In this document: piece by piece, positions 24,870 to 34,495 of the stretch
Layout: every line of letters starts with the position of its first letter
Position numbering within the stretch: the stretch's first letter is position 1
Assembly: GCA_001915575.1 (NCBI GenBank)
Contig: MNQT01000026.1
Coordinates: 374 to 64,373 of the forward strand
DNA length: 64,000 nucleotides
Direction of reading: 5' to 3'
From: Bacteroides sp. CAG:1060_57_27
Lineage (GTDB): Bacteria; Bacteroidota; Bacteroidia; Bacteroidales; UBA932
Notes under the pieces: generated by a model
Databases searched by the model: none
Told to the model about the DNA's origin: nothing
What the model saw: only the letters and a program-made list of their open reading frames with translations
Made by a program: the position numbers and the translations under genes

Positions 24870-27800
24870 TCATCCCAGCTTTTGATGCTGATCTTATCCA
24901 GAGGGACGGCGCAGAACGCCCTGATGTAGGCAGTCGCGAGACGGCTGTTCGTAATCAGGGGAACGTTGAAGTCTATCGCCGCCCTTCTCATTTTATACCC
25001 GTTGCTCAGTTCGTTGTGCGTGAAGTTCTTGGGTATGTTGATGACGAGGTCGACCTGGTGGTTGCGTATGAGGTCGAGGGCTGCGGGATGGCTTTCCGAG
25101 GTCACCTCGAAGGGCCATAGAGCCCTCTGCGCCTCCACTCCGTTCTCGTTGAGGTACTTGCAGGTGCCTGCGGTGGCGTAGATCTTCATTCCGGTCTTCG
25201 CGAGCACCTGGCAGGCATAGAGTATGTCCGCCTTCTGGCGCGCGTTGCCAGACGAAATCAGCACGCCCTTCACGGGTATCCTGTGCCCGACTGACAGCAT
25301 CGACTTGAGCAGGGCCTCGTCGAGGTTGTCTCCGATGCATCCAACCTCTCCGGTAGAGGACATGTCCACTCCGAGCACGGGGTCGGCCTGGTTGAGGCGC
25401 GAGAACGAGAACTGCGAACACTTGATGCCCACATATTCGAGTTCGAAGGGGTCGGTGGATACCGGCTCGGGATGCTCTCCCAGCATGGCCCTCGTCGCGA
25501 GTTCTATGAAGTTGGACTTGAGTACCTTCGACACGAAGGGGAAGCTTCTCGACGCCCTCAGGTTGCACTCGATGACCTTGATATAGTTGTCGGTCGCGAG
25601 GAACTGGATGTTGAAGGGGCCGGTTATGTTGAGTTCGCGCGCTATCGCAGCCGTGGTCTTGCGTATCTTCGCGGCGGTGATTCCGTATATCTTCTGGGGA
25701 GGGAACTGTATCGTGGCGTCGCCCGAGTGCACGCCGGCGAATTCGATGTGCTCGGAGATCGCCGAGGCTATCACCTTTCCGCCGTCGGCCACCGCATCGC
25801 ATTCGAGCTCCTTGCAACGCTGCATGAACGAACTTATCACGACGGGGTGCTCCTCCGATACCTCGACGGCCATGTCGAGGAATACCTTGAGGTCATCGAA
25901 GCTGTAGCATACGTTCATCGCCGCTCCCGACAGCACATACGAAGGCCTTACCAGCACGGGGAAGCCGACTTCCGCGATGAAGTTGTCGATGTCTTCCATA
26001 GTCGTGAGCTCCCTCCAGCGGGGCTGGTCTATGCCGAGCTTGTCGACTATCGAAGAGAACTTGTTGCGGTCTTCGGCGCGGTCTATGTCTATGGCGGAGG
26101 TTCCGAGTATGTTGATGCCGCTTTCCATAAGGGGCAGGGCCAGGTTGTTGGGAATCTGGCCTCCCACGCTGACTATGACTCCGTACGGCTGCTCGAGCCT
26201 GCACACCTCCATTACCGTCTCGAAACTGAGCTCGTCGAAGTAGAGCCTGTCGCAGACGTCGTAGTCCGTGGAGACGGTCTCGGGGTTGTAGTTTATCATT
26301 ATCGACCTGTAGCCCCTCTTGTGCAGGGTCTGGAGGGCGTTGACGCCGCACCAGTCGAATTCTACGCTGCTTCCTATGCGGTAGGCTCCGGAGCCGAGCA
26401 CTATCACGCTCTTTCCGTCGCCGTGGAAGCTGACATCGTCGCTGTTTCCGTTATAGGTGAGGTAGAGATAGTTGGTCTGCGAGGGGAATTCGGCGGCGAG
26501 GGTGTCTATCTGCTTGACGCAGGGACGCAGCCCTTCCTTCCGCCTGCGCTCTCCGACTTCCGCCTCCGTGGCCGAAACGACGCGGGCTATCTGTATGTCG
26601 GAGAAGCCCTGGCGCTTGGCCTTGGCGAGCAGTTCGCGCGGAAGCGAGCCGAGGCTGCCGCAGGCTTCGAGTTCGCGGTAGGTCAGCTCTATGCCGTAGA
26701 GCTTGTCGAGGAACCACTTGTCTATCTTGGTGAGCTCGTGTATCCGATCTATGCTGTAGCCCTTCTCCATAGCCGCGGCTATCGCGAAGATACGGCTGTC
26801 GGTGGGGTTCTTCAGGGCGTAGTCGAGATCCTTGCCGTCATAGGCCTTGTTGCAGACGAAGCCGTTCGCTCCCTGGCCTATCATGCGCAGACCCTTCTGT
26901 ATGGCCTCCTCGAAGTTGCGGCCTATGGCCATGACCTCTCCGACGCTCTTCATGCTGGAGCCTATCTCCCTCGAGACACCCTTGAACTTGGCGAGGTCCC
27001 AGCGGGGAATCTTGCACACGACATAGTCGAGCGCGGGCTCGAAGAACGCAGGTGTGGTCTTGGTCACGGCGTTCTTGAGCTCGAAGAGCCCGTAGCCGAG
27101 GCCGAGCTTGGCTGCTATGAATGCGAGGGGGTATCCGGTGGCCTTGGACGCGAGCGCCGACGAGCGGCTGAGCCTCGCGTTGACCTCTATGACCCTGTAG
27201 TCCTCCCCGTCAGGGCTGAACGCGTACTGGACGTTGCACTCTCCGATTATGCCTACATGGCGGACTATGTCTATGGCGGTCTTGCGCAGGAAGTGGAACT
27301 CCTTGTTGGAGAGGGTCTGCGACGGGGCCACGACTATGCTCTCTCCGGTGTGTATGCCCAGCGGGTCGAAATTCTCCATGTTGCAGACCGTGATGCAGTT
27401 GTCGTAGCGGTCGCGCACCACCTCGTACTCGATCTCCTTCCAGCCGCGCAGAGACTTCTCGACCAGCACCTGGGGCGAGAACGAGAAGGCCTTGCCTGCA
27501 ACTGCGTTGAGTTCGGCCTCGTTCTCGCAGAATCCCGAGCCGAGGCCTCCGAGCGCATAGGCTGCGCGTATGATGACGGGATAGCCGACCGATGCGGCGG
27601 CGGCCCTTGCCTCCTCGAGGTTGGAGGCGGCGTGCGAGCGTATCGTCTTGACGCCTATCTCGTCGAGCTTGCGTACGAACAGTTCCCTGTCCTCGGTGTC
27701 GATTATCGCCTGTACGGGCGTTCCGAGCACCCGTATGCCGTTGCGTTCGAGCACTCCGCTGCGGTACAGCTCGACTCCGCAGTTGAGGGCCGTCTGTCCT

Positions 27801-28069
27801 CCGAACGAGAGCAGTATGCCCTGCGGCTTCTCCTTGAGTATGACCTTCTCGACGAAGAACGGGGTTACCGGCAGGAAATACACCTTGTCCGCCACGCCCT
27901 CGGAAGTCTGCACCGTCGCGATGTTGGGGTTGATCAGGACGGTCTCTATACCTTCCTCGCGCAGGGCCTTCAGCGCCTGCGAGCCGCTGTAGTCGAACTC
28001 GCCGGCCTCTCCTATCTTGAGTGCTCCGGAACCGAGCACCAGTACTTTCTTTATGCTTTTGTCGATCAT
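24860..28069 (-). CDS. carB: Carbamoyl-phosphate synthase large subunit
   Basis: 1069 residues, full length. It has two homologous ATP-grasp halves (carboxyphosphate half starting KKVLVLGSGALKIGEAGEFDY; carbamoyl-phosphate half around 550 with VIVLGSGAYRIGSSVEFDW) and a C-terminal MGS-like allosteric domain (about 935-1069). With CarA it makes carbamoyl phosphate from glutamine-derived ammonia, bicarbonate and 2 ATP. It lies 4 bp after carA and is the last gene of the arginine operon, feeding both the transcarbamylase encoded upstream and pyrimidine synthesis. Confidence 0.97.
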   Translation of the reverse strand: MIDKSIKKVLVLGSGALKIGEAGEFDYSGSQALKALREEGIETVLINPNIATVQTSEGVADKVYFLPVTPFFVEKVILKEKPQGILLSFGGQTALNCGVELYRSGVLERNGIRVLGTPVQAIIDTEDRELFVRKLDEIGVKTIRSHAASNLEEARAAAASVGYPVIIRAAYALGGLGSGFCENEAELNAVAGKAFSFSPQVLVEKSLRGWKEIEYEVVRDRYDNCITVCNMENFDPLGIHTGESIVVAPSQTLSNKEFHFLRKTAIDIVRHVGIIGECNVQYAFSPDGEDYRVIEVNARLSRSSALASKATGYPLAFIAAKLGLGYGLFELKNAVTKTTPAFFEPALDYVVCKIPRWDLAKFKGVSREIGSSMKSVGEVMAIGRNFEEAIQKGLRMIGQGANGFVCNKAYDGKDLDYALKNPTDSRIFAIAAAMEKGYSIDRIHELTKIDKWFLDKLYGIELTYRELEACGSLGSLPRELLAKAKRQGFSDIQIARVVSATEAEVGERRRKEGLRPCVKQIDTLAAEFPSQTNYLYLTYNGNSDDVSFHGDGKSVIVLGSGAYRIGSSVEFDWCGVNALQTLHKRGYRSIMINYNPETVSTDYDVCDRLYFDELSFETVMEVCRLEQPYGVIVSVGGQIPNNLALPLMESGINILGTSAIDIDRAEDRNKFSSIVDKLGIDQPRWRELTTMEDIDNFIAEVGFPVLVRPSYVLSGAAMNVCYSFDDLKVFLDMAVEVSEEHPVVISSFMQRCKELECDAVADGGKVIASAISEHIEFAGVHSGDATIQFPPQKIYGITAAKIRKTTAAIARELNITGPFNIQFLATDNYIKVIECNLRASRSFPFVSKVLKSNFIELATRAMLGEHPEPVSTDPFELEYVGIKCSQFSFSRLNQADPVLGVDMSSTGEVGCIGDNLDEALLKSMLSVGHRIPVKGVLISSGNARQKADILYACQVLAKTGMKIYATAGTCKYLNENGVEAQRALWPFEVTSESHPAALDLIRNHQVDLVINIPKNFTHNELSNGYKMRRAAIDFNVPLITNSRLATAYIRAFCAVPLDKISIKSWDEYR

Positions 28070-28073
28070 AGCG

Positions 28074-29156
28074 CTATAGTTTCGAGATGAATTCGTCGAA
28101 GAGGAACTCCGTGTCCACGGGGCCGCTGGAGGCTTCGGGGTGGAACTGCACCGAGAAGAAGGGCTTGCTGCGGTGGCGTATGCCCTCGTTGGTGCCGTCG
28201 TTCATGTTTACGAAGTACGGTTCCCATTCAGGACTCAGGGTGCTGTCGTCGACGGCGAACCCGTGGTTCTGGGAAGTTATGTAGCACCTGTCGCTGCCGA
28301 CCATCCTGACCGGCTGGTTATGGCTGCGGTGTCCGTATTTGAGCTTGAATATGCTGGCTCCGGCCGCACGGGACAGAAGCTGGTTGCCCATGCAGATGCC
28401 GCATACCGGCCTGTCTCCCTTCAGCGCCTCCCTGATGTGCTCCACGGCCGGAGTGCAGAACGCCGGGTTTCCGGGGCCGTTGGATATGAACAGCCCGTCC
28501 CATTCCAGGGTGTTGAAGTCGTAGTCCCATGGCACGCGCGTAACCTGCACGCCCCTGCTTATAAGGCAGCGCAGTATCTGGTGCTTTACCCCGCAGTCGA
28601 CGAGCACAACCTTCTTGCCCTCGCCGGGGTATCTTACCACCTCCTTGCAGCTGACTATGTCCACCTGGTTCTCGATGTTCGGGTCATATTCGTCGATGCT
28701 GCTCTCGAGCGTTCCCTCAGGGACTATCTTGCCGAGCATCGAACCCTCCTCGCGGAGGATCTTCGTCAGCTCGCGCGTGTCGATTCCGAATATTCCGGGG
28801 ACCTTCTGCTCGCGCAGCCATTCGTCGAGGCTTTTGACGGCGTCCCAGTGGCTGTATTCCTCGCTGTAGTCCGAGATTATCAGTCCGCGTACATGTATCT
28901 TCTCCGATTCGAACGACATGCAGAGCCCGTTCTCGTCGAATTCCTCGGGCGGAATGCCGTAGTTGCCTATCAGGGGATAGCTTACGCAGAGTATCTGCCC
29001 GGAGTACGAGGGGTCGGTCAGGCTCTCGGGATAACCCACCATAGCCGTGGAGAATACCACTTCGCCGCTTGCCGCTCCGTCGTAGCCGAAGCTCCACCCC
29101 TCCATCCTGTGTCCGTTCCTCAGGACCAGAGTCGCTTTTTTTCGAGTTTGTGCCAT
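28074..29156 (-). CDS. carA: Carbamoyl-phosphate synthase small (glutaminase) subunit
   Basis: 360 residues. The N-terminal CPSase domain starts with ATLVLRNGHRMEGWSFG. The C-terminal class I amidotransferase domain has the catalytic Cys in CGICMGNQLL, and His in FHPEASSGP. It hydrolyses glutamine and channels ammonia to CarB. The gap to argH is 10 bp and to carB 4 bp. Placement at the end of an arginine operon couples carbamoyl-phosphate supply to arginine genes. Confidence 0.97.
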   Translation of the reverse strand: MAQTRKKATLVLRNGHRMEGWSFGYDGAASGEVVFSTAMVGYPESLTDPSYSGQILCVSYPLIGNYGIPPEEFDENGLCMSFESEKIHVRGLIISDYSEEYSHWDAVKSLDEWLREQKVPGIFGIDTRELTKILREEGSMLGKIVPEGTLESSIDEYDPNIENQVDIVSCKEVVRYPGEGKKVVLVDCGVKHQILRCLISRGVQVTRVPWDYDFNTLEWDGLFISNGPGNPAFCTPAVEHIREALKGDRPVCGICMGNQLLSRAAGASIFKLKYGHRSHNQPVRMVGSDRCYITSQNHGFAVDDSTLSPEWEPYFVNMNDGTNEGIRHRSKPFFSVQFHPEASSGPVDTEFLFDEFISKL

Positions 29157-29166
29157 ATTTCTTAGC

Positions 29167-30483
29167 TTACCAGTTGGATGCTTTTGTCATCAGTTCCCTT
29201 ATCCTGTCGTTGCAGAGCCTGCCCAGGCTGCCCTCGTGGGTGTGTCCCAGCTCCGATGCCGTCAGGCCGGAGGGATTGCCGCGCGAATATCTGAACTCTC
29301 CTCTGCCGACCTCCTGTCCGACCTGCCGGTAGGCCTCCCTGAACGGGGTGCCCGCGAGCGTGCGCAGGTTCACTTCCTCTACGGTGAACATGCACCCGTA
29401 CATCGGGTTGTCGAGTATGCGGGTGTTGACCTTCACGGCCGAAAGCATGTAGCGAGTCATCCCGAGGCACGAGTGCATCAGCTCCAGGGCGGGGAAGAGT
29501 ATGTCCTTGAGGAGCTGGCTGTCGCGGTGGTAGCCGGAGGGCATGTTGCCGCACAGCAGCGCTATCTCGTTGTAGGCGGAAAGTATGCGGTTGCATTTTC
29601 CGCGCACCATCTCCCATACGTCGGGGTTCTTCTTGTGCGGCATTATGCTCGAGCCTGTGGTGAGTTCGTCGGGAAAGCTTATGAATCCGAAGTTGGGGCA
29701 TAGGTAGAGGCAGCAGTCCGATGCGAACTTGTTGAGCGTCAGTGCGAGCGCTCCTATGGCGGAGGCTACGCACATCTCGCTCTTGCCCCGGCTGAGCTGT
29801 GCAGCCACGCTGTTGTAGTCCATGGAGTCGAAGCCGAGCAGGCGGGTCGTCATCTCCCTGTCGAGGGGGAAGGAGTTTCCGTATCCGGCGGCCGAACCGA
29901 GCGGGTTGCGGTTCACGACGCGGTAGGCGGCTCCGAGCATGTACATGTCGTTTACCAGCGCCTCGGCGTATGCCCCGAACCAGAGCCCGAACGACGAGGG
30001 CATGGCAATCTGGAGGTGGGTATAGCCCGGAAGGAGCACTTCGGAGTACCTGTCGCTGAGTTCCTGGAGGGTGCCGAACAGCTGCAGGGTCTCCTCTCGG
30101 AACGCCTTGAGCTCGTCCCTGAGGAAGAGCTTGATGTCGACGAGCACCTGGTCGTTGCGCGAGCGCCCGGAGTGTATCTTCTTGCCGGTGTCCCCGAGTT
30201 CGCGGGTCAGCAGCAGCTCTACCTGCGAGTGGATGTCCTCGACATCGTCCTCGAGGCGGAAAGTACCGTCTTCGATGCTGCGCGCGATCCTGTCGAGCCC
30301 CTCGTCCAGCTTTCCGAACTCCTCCTCGCTCAGCAATCCTATGCTGCATAGCATCCTGATGTGCGCCTTGGAGCCCTGCACGTCGTAGCGTGCGAGCTTG
30401 AGGTCGAGCTTGCGGTCGTCGCCTACGGTGAAGTCTTCCACCGCGTCGGTGGCCTGAGTGCCTTTATTCCAGAGTGTAGCCAT
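29167..30483 (-). CDS. argH: Argininosuccinate lyase
   Basis: 438 residues of the fumarase/aspartase superfamily. The signature GSSIMPHKKNPD (about residue 275) holds the catalytic Ser loop. SGRSRNDQVLVD and LLPGYTHLQIAMP are the other two conserved regions. It cleaves argininosuccinate to arginine and fumarate, the final step of arginine synthesis. The gene overlaps the end of argE by 20 bp. Confidence 0.96.
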   Translation of the reverse strand: MATLWNKGTQATDAVEDFTVGDDRKLDLKLARYDVQGSKAHIRMLCSIGLLSEEEFGKLDEGLDRIARSIEDGTFRLEDDVEDIHSQVELLLTRELGDTGKKIHSGRSRNDQVLVDIKLFLRDELKAFREETLQLFGTLQELSDRYSEVLLPGYTHLQIAMPSSFGLWFGAYAEALVNDMYMLGAAYRVVNRNPLGSAAGYGNSFPLDREMTTRLLGFDSMDYNSVAAQLSRGKSEMCVASAIGALALTLNKFASDCCLYLCPNFGFISFPDELTTGSSIMPHKKNPDVWEMVRGKCNRILSAYNEIALLCGNMPSGYHRDSQLLKDILFPALELMHSCLGMTRYMLSAVKVNTRILDNPMYGCMFTVEEVNLRTLAGTPFREAYRQVGQEVGRGEFRYSRGNPSGLTASELGHTHEGSLGRLCNDRIRELMTKASNW

Positions 30484-31558
30484 TGTCCAGTTCTTCTATG
30501 AATTCGATGTATCCTCCTATGCCGGCGGCGATTTCGGAGGCGAGTATGTATTCGTCTGCCTTGTGGGAGCGGGACGAGTCGCCCGGCCCTATCTTGACTG
30601 CGTCCCTTCCGAGCCTCATCCAGTCGGAGGTCGTGGGCGAGCTGTATGTGTGCACCCCGAGCCGCGAGAGGGCGGCGAGCAGGGGAGAGCCCTCCCGGGT
30701 CGCGGATGCGAAGTTCGACAGCTTCCTCGGCGTCAGCGTGCTGCTGCATATACCCTGCAGTTCCGAGAGCACTTCCTGCGGAGTATAGAGTTCGTTCGTG
30801 CGTATGTCGACGGTGAAACGGCAGCTGTCGGGAATCACGTTGTGTGCGCTTCCCGCCTGGATCTGCGTCACGTTCAGCATCACTTTCCCGGATATGGGGG
30901 AGACCCTTGCGAAACCGTGCGCCCTGAGGGCGGCTATGTCGTCCAGCGCGATATACAGGGCGTTTTTCCCGTCGCCCCTAGCGGCATGTCCGCCCACGCC
31001 GTGCGCCTCTCCGTCAAGGACCAGCAGCCCTTTCTCGCTGGTAGCGGCCTTCATGCCGGTAGGCTCCCCGACTATCACCCAGTCCGGCGAGGGCAGGGAT
31101 TCCCTGCCCGAAAGCGGGCCGTCGTGCGAGTACAGCCATGCGGCGCCGCCGTCTCCAGAGCGCTCCTCTTCGGATGTGAGGACGAGCATCAGGTTGAAGT
31201 GCAGCCTGGAGTCAAAAAAATGACGGAATGCGGCAATCATCGATACCACACTTCCGCCATCGTCGTTGGACCCCAGTCCGTAGACAACGCCGTCGTCCAT
31301 TCCGGGATCGAAAGGATCCCGGGTATAGCCGCCCGAGGCCGGAACCGTATCGATGTGCGCGTCGAGTGCGAGCGTCTTCGCCGACGGGTCGAAGTTGCGG
31401 GACAGGCAGACTATGTTGTTGCGCAGCCTTTTCGGGGAGAGTCCCCAGGAATCGAGCGTGCCGCAGAGCAGCGACGCGGCCGCATCCTCTCCGAAGGTGG
31501 GGGAAGGTATGCGCACCAGCTGCCTGAGCAGGTCTATGTAGGCTGCGGTATCCGTCAT
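30464..31558 (-). CDS. argE: M20-family N-acylornithine/N-acylcitrulline deacylase (ArgE)
   Basis: 364 residues. The M20 dimetal site appears as LDAHIDTVP, GLGSNDDGGSVVS and TSEEERSGDGG. GEAHGVGGHAARGD is the dimerisation-domain histidine segment. In bacteria with an ArgF'-type transcarbamylase the acyl group is removed from acylcitrulline rather than acylornithine, so that is the expected substrate here. The start overlaps the argB stop by 4 bp and its end overlaps argH by 20 bp. Whether it prefers acetyl or succinyl cannot be read directly; argF' suggests succinyl. Confidence 0.9.
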   Translation of the reverse strand: MTDTAAYIDLLRQLVRIPSPTFGEDAAASLLCGTLDSWGLSPKRLRNNIVCLSRNFDPSAKTLALDAHIDTVPASGGYTRDPFDPGMDDGVVYGLGSNDDGGSVVSMIAAFRHFFDSRLHFNLMLVLTSEEERSGDGGAAWLYSHDGPLSGRESLPSPDWVIVGEPTGMKAATSEKGLLVLDGEAHGVGGHAARGDGKNALYIALDDIAALRAHGFARVSPISGKVMLNVTQIQAGSAHNVIPDSCRFTVDIRTNELYTPQEVLSELQGICSSTLTPRKLSNFASATREGSPLLAALSRLGVHTYSSPTTSDWMRLGRDAVKIGPGDSSRSHKADEYILASEIAAGIGGYIEFIEELDNGYTLE

Positions 31559-32334
31559 AAAGCCAGTCTTGTGCCGGATTCTGACAGAAGATTGCCCGCG
31601 TGCATGATCCTGACCTCCGCCGCACCCTCTCCGAGTGCCTTGAAGGCGTTGTCGAGCTTGGGTATCATGCCGTCCGCTATGCGTCCTTCCGCACGCAGGC
31701 GGGCGTAAAGCCGGGTGTCGAGCTCCGGGATTACGCTCTCTTCGTCAAATCTGTCGTAAAGTACGCCATTTTTTTCGAAACAATAAAGAAGTTTCGCATT
31801 TATTGCACAAGAAATCGCGCAGGCCACGGTGTCGGCGTTCGTGTTCAGGAGGTTTCCCTGTCCGTCGTGGTTGATCGCGCAGAACACCGGAACGAGTCCC
31901 ATGCCGAGCAGTCCGTGCAGGGTGGCGCTGTCTATGCTGTCCTTGCGCACGTCGCCTACGAAGCCGTAGTCGAGCGTTCCCGAGCCGTCGGCGAGCGCCA
32001 CGGGCGGCCTTCTCGATGCGGTGATCAGCGAAGCGTCGCAGCCTGCGAGCCCTATGGCGTTGCAGCCGCAGGCCTGGAGGAGGGCGACTATGTGCTTGTT
32101 GCACCAGCCGGCATAGGTCATGGTCACCGCGCGCAGCGCATTTTCGTCGGTGACCCTGCGCCCCTCGACCATCACAGGCTCCTCGCCGAGCCGTCTCTGC
32201 AGCTGGCTGGCCATGACGCCTCCGCCGTGGACGAGAATCTTCGGCCCGCCGAGGGAGGCGAAGTCGGAGCAGAACTTGCGCAGCGCCTCCTCGCTGTCGA
32301 TTATGTTGCCCCCTATCTTTACTACGGTCGTCAT
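31555..32334 (-). CDS. argB: N-acylglutamate kinase (acetyl- or succinylglutamate)
   Basis: 259-residue amino-acid kinase. VVKIGGNIIDSEEAL at the N-terminus and LVHGGGVMASQLQRRLG are the phosphate and substrate loops; NTNADTVACAIS is the nucleotide-binding segment. It phosphorylates the N-acylated glutamate gamma-carboxylate. It overlaps argE by 4 bp (ATGA) and starts 4 bp after argF'. Confidence 0.95.
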   Translation of the reverse strand: MTTVVKIGGNIIDSEEALRKFCSDFASLGGPKILVHGGGVMASQLQRRLGEEPVMVEGRRVTDENALRAVTMTYAGWCNKHIVALLQACGCNAIGLAGCDASLITASRRPPVALADGSGTLDYGFVGDVRKDSIDSATLHGLLGMGLVPVFCAINHDGQGNLLNTNADTVACAISCAINAKLLYCFEKNGVLYDRFDEESVIPELDTRLYARLRAEGRIADGMIPKLDNAFKALGEGAAEVRIMHAGNLLSESGTRLAL

Positions 32335-32338
32335 AAGT

Positions 32339-33292
32339 CTAAAGGCTCTTGAGCATCATCTTGAGTACGGTCTGGGCGGATACGACCCTGTTCGCGGCCT
32401 CGGGAATCACCAGCGAGCGCGGTCCCTCTATGACGGCGTCGCTGACTATCATGTTGCGCCTGACGGGCAGGCAGTGCATGAAGAATGCGTCATTGGTGAG
32501 GGCCATTTTCTTTTCGGTCACCGTCCATGACATGTCGCGCGAGAGCACCTTGCCGTAGTTGTCTCCCTCGTATGCGGACCAGTTCTTGGCATATACGAAG
32601 TCCGCTCCCTCGAGGGCCTCGTCCTGGTCGTGGGTCACGCGTGCTCCGCGGGTGAACTCGGGACTGAGGTCGTAGCCTTCCGGGTTGGCTATGACGAAAT
32701 CATAGTCCGTGAGGCTCATGCCTTCAGCGAAAGAGTTGGGCACGGCCTGGGGCAGCGCCTTGGGATGCGGCGCCCAGGTCATCACCACCTTCGGCCTTTC
32801 CGATTTCCTGTGTTCCTCTATCGTGATTATGTCGGCGAAGGTCTGCAGGGGATGTCTGGTCGCCGCCTCCATGCTGAACACGGGTTTTCCCGAGTACCTT
32901 ATGAACTGGTTCAGGATGACTTCTCCGTAGTCTTCCCCGCGGTTTGCCAGCTGCGCGAACGACCTGACTCCGATTATGTCGCAGTAGCTGCCCATTACCG
33001 GGATAGCCTCGAGCAGGTGTTCACTCCTGTCGCCGTCCATGACCACGCCGCGCTCGGTCTCGAGCTTCCACGCGCCCTGGTTTACATCGAGTACCATTAC
33101 GTTCATGCCGAGGTTCATCGCGGCTTTCTGGGTGCTCAGGCGGGTGCGCAGGCTGTTGTTGAAGAATACCAGCAGGGCTGTCCTGTTGCGTCCGAGCTCC
33201 TGGTCTGCGAAGGGATTGGCCTTTACATACCGTGCTTCGCGCAGTGCCTCTCCGAGATCGGGCAACTGCCTTATCGATGTGAATTCTTTCAT
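32339..33292 (-). CDS. argF': N-succinylornithine (ArgF'-type) carbamoyltransferase
   Basis: 317 residues. The carbamoyl-phosphate site is FFNNSLRTRLST, and HCLPVRRNM is the substrate loop. The sequence is very close to the Bacteroides fragilis N-succinylornithine transcarbamylase as I recall it. Position 90 is Ser, where B. fragilis has Pro and the Xanthomonas acetylornithine enzyme has Glu (its residue 92). Published mutants show that Ser, Pro, Ala or Val there gives succinylornithine specificity, so this enzyme is predicted to use N-succinylornithine. The ATG overlaps the argD stop (ATGA); sequence upstream of 33292 in this frame is argD overlap. Confidence 0.93.
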   Translation of the reverse strand: MKEFTSIRQLPDLGEALREARYVKANPFADQELGRNRTALLVFFNNSLRTRLSTQKAAMNLGMNVMVLDVNQGAWKLETERGVVMDGDRSEHLLEAIPVMGSYCDIIGVRSFAQLANRGEDYGEVILNQFIRYSGKPVFSMEAATRHPLQTFADIITIEEHRKSERPKVVMTWAPHPKALPQAVPNSFAEGMSLTDYDFVIANPEGYDLSPEFTRGARVTHDQDEALEGADFVYAKNWSAYEGDNYGKVLSRDMSWTVTEKKMALTNDAFFMHCLPVRRNMIVSDAVIEGPRSLVIPEAANRVVSAQTVLKMMLKSL

Positions 33293-34449
33293 GCCTTGTC
33301 GTTGTTGTCGTTTCCGGATGTAAGTTCCCTCCATGCGGCGACGAAGCTGTCGGCTGTCGGGATGTCGATAGTGAGGGAGGGGAGCAGCCTTATCACGTCC
33401 GCCCCGGCCGCCCCGGTGAAGAAGTGCTTCCTGAACAGGAGCGCGTCGCGCAGTCCCGCATGTTCCTTTCTGACCTGAAGGCCTATCATGAGGCCGCGGC
33501 CGCGGTATTCCACGAGTGCGCCGTCCGGATGTCCGCCGGGATTGAAGGCCTCGCGCAGATGTTCTCCCACCCTGGCGGCATTTTCCACGAGGTGCTCGTT
33601 CTCGATCACGTCCAGCACTGCCAGCGCCGCCGTGCAGGCGAGGTGGTTTCCTCCGAAGGTGGTGCCCAGCAGGCCGTAGGACGCCTTGAAGTCCGGACTT
33701 ATCAGCACGCCGCCTATGGGAAAGCCGTTGGCCATGCCCTTGGCTGTGGTCACGAGATCTGCCCTTATCCCCGAGCGCTGGTGGGCGAAGAACAGGCCGC
33801 TGCGCCCGTATCCGGACTGTATCTCGTCGAGAATCAGGACGGCCCCGTACCTGTCGCATAGCACGCGCAGTTCGCGCAGGAAGTCGTCCGAGGGCTCGTA
33901 GATGCCAGCCACTCCCTGGATGCCTTCGATTATCACTCCGGCGTATTCTCCGCCGGAAAGTTCCCTTTCGACCGCATCTGTGTCGCCCAGCTCGACGAAG
34001 CCCACGTTGGACGCGGAGTTGAATGGAGCGCGTATCGCGGGATTGTCGGTCGCCGCCACGGCTCCTGCAGTCCTTCCGTGGAAACTCCTGCGGAACGCGA
34101 GTATGCGCGCCTTTCCCGTGGCGAAGGAGGCGAGCTTCATGGCGTTCTCGTTGGCCTCGGCGCCGCTGTTGCAAAGGAACAGGCGGTAATCATCGTATCC
34201 GCTGGCCCTGCCGAGCCTGGAGGCGAGGTCTTTCTGCAGGGAATTCTGTACGGCGTTGGAGTAGAAGCCCAGCCTGCCGAGCTGCTCTGTCAGCATCTTT
34301 ATGTAATGGGGGTGGCTGTGGCCTATGCTGATCACGGCATGGCCGCCGTAGAGGTCTGTGTAGCTGTTGCCCTCGCTGTCCCACAGCGTGGTTCCCAGTC
34401 CTCGTACGGGCTCTATGTCCCAGGTCTTGTATACTTCGAAAAGTGTCAT
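33289..34449 (-). CDS. argD: N-acylornithine aminotransferase (acetyl/succinyl)
   Basis: 386-residue class III PLP transaminase. It shows the PLP loop NSGAEANENAMKLA, the Asp of VLILDEIQSGYGRSG, and the Schiff-base Lys in TTAKGMANGFPIGG. It converts the N-acylglutamate semialdehyde to N-acylornithine. The gene lies 46 bp after argC and overlaps argF' by 4 bp. The family commonly accepts both acetyl and succinyl substrates. Confidence 0.95.
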   Translation of the reverse strand: MTLFEVYKTWDIEPVRGLGTTLWDSEGNSYTDLYGGHAVISIGHSHPHYIKMLTEQLGRLGFYSNAVQNSLQKDLASRLGRASGYDDYRLFLCNSGAEANENAMKLASFATGKARILAFRRSFHGRTAGAVAATDNPAIRAPFNSASNVGFVELGDTDAVERELSGGEYAGVIIEGIQGVAGIYEPSDDFLRELRVLCDRYGAVLILDEIQSGYGRSGLFFAHQRSGIRADLVTTAKGMANGFPIGGVLISPDFKASYGLLGTTFGGNHLACTAALAVLDVIENEHLVENAARVGEHLREAFNPGGHPDGALVEYRGRGLMIGLQVRKEHAGLRDALLFRKHFFTGAAGADVIRLLPSLTIDIPTADSFVAAWRELTSGNDNNDKA

Positions 34450-34495
34450 TTTCCAGATGTTGTTTTTTTTGTTTGGCGCGTTTATGCGGAAGGCA

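Noticed and set aside
25472..28090. 872-codon open frame on the plus strand opposite carB
   Set aside because: It is the mirror of a GC-rich coding sequence with strong third-position bias; the protein is Val/Leu/Arg/Tyr-rich without motifs, while carB on the other strand is full-length and unmistakable.
33293..34174. Long N-terminal extension of the transcarbamylase frame
   Set aside because: It is an alternative frame of argD; ATG 33292 gives the exact family N-terminus and an ATGA overlap.
34450..34495. Break in the arginine operon between argC and argD
   Set aside because: The 46-bp gap includes a T-rich stretch but no hairpin or TAnnTTTG box, so I kept it as one operon.
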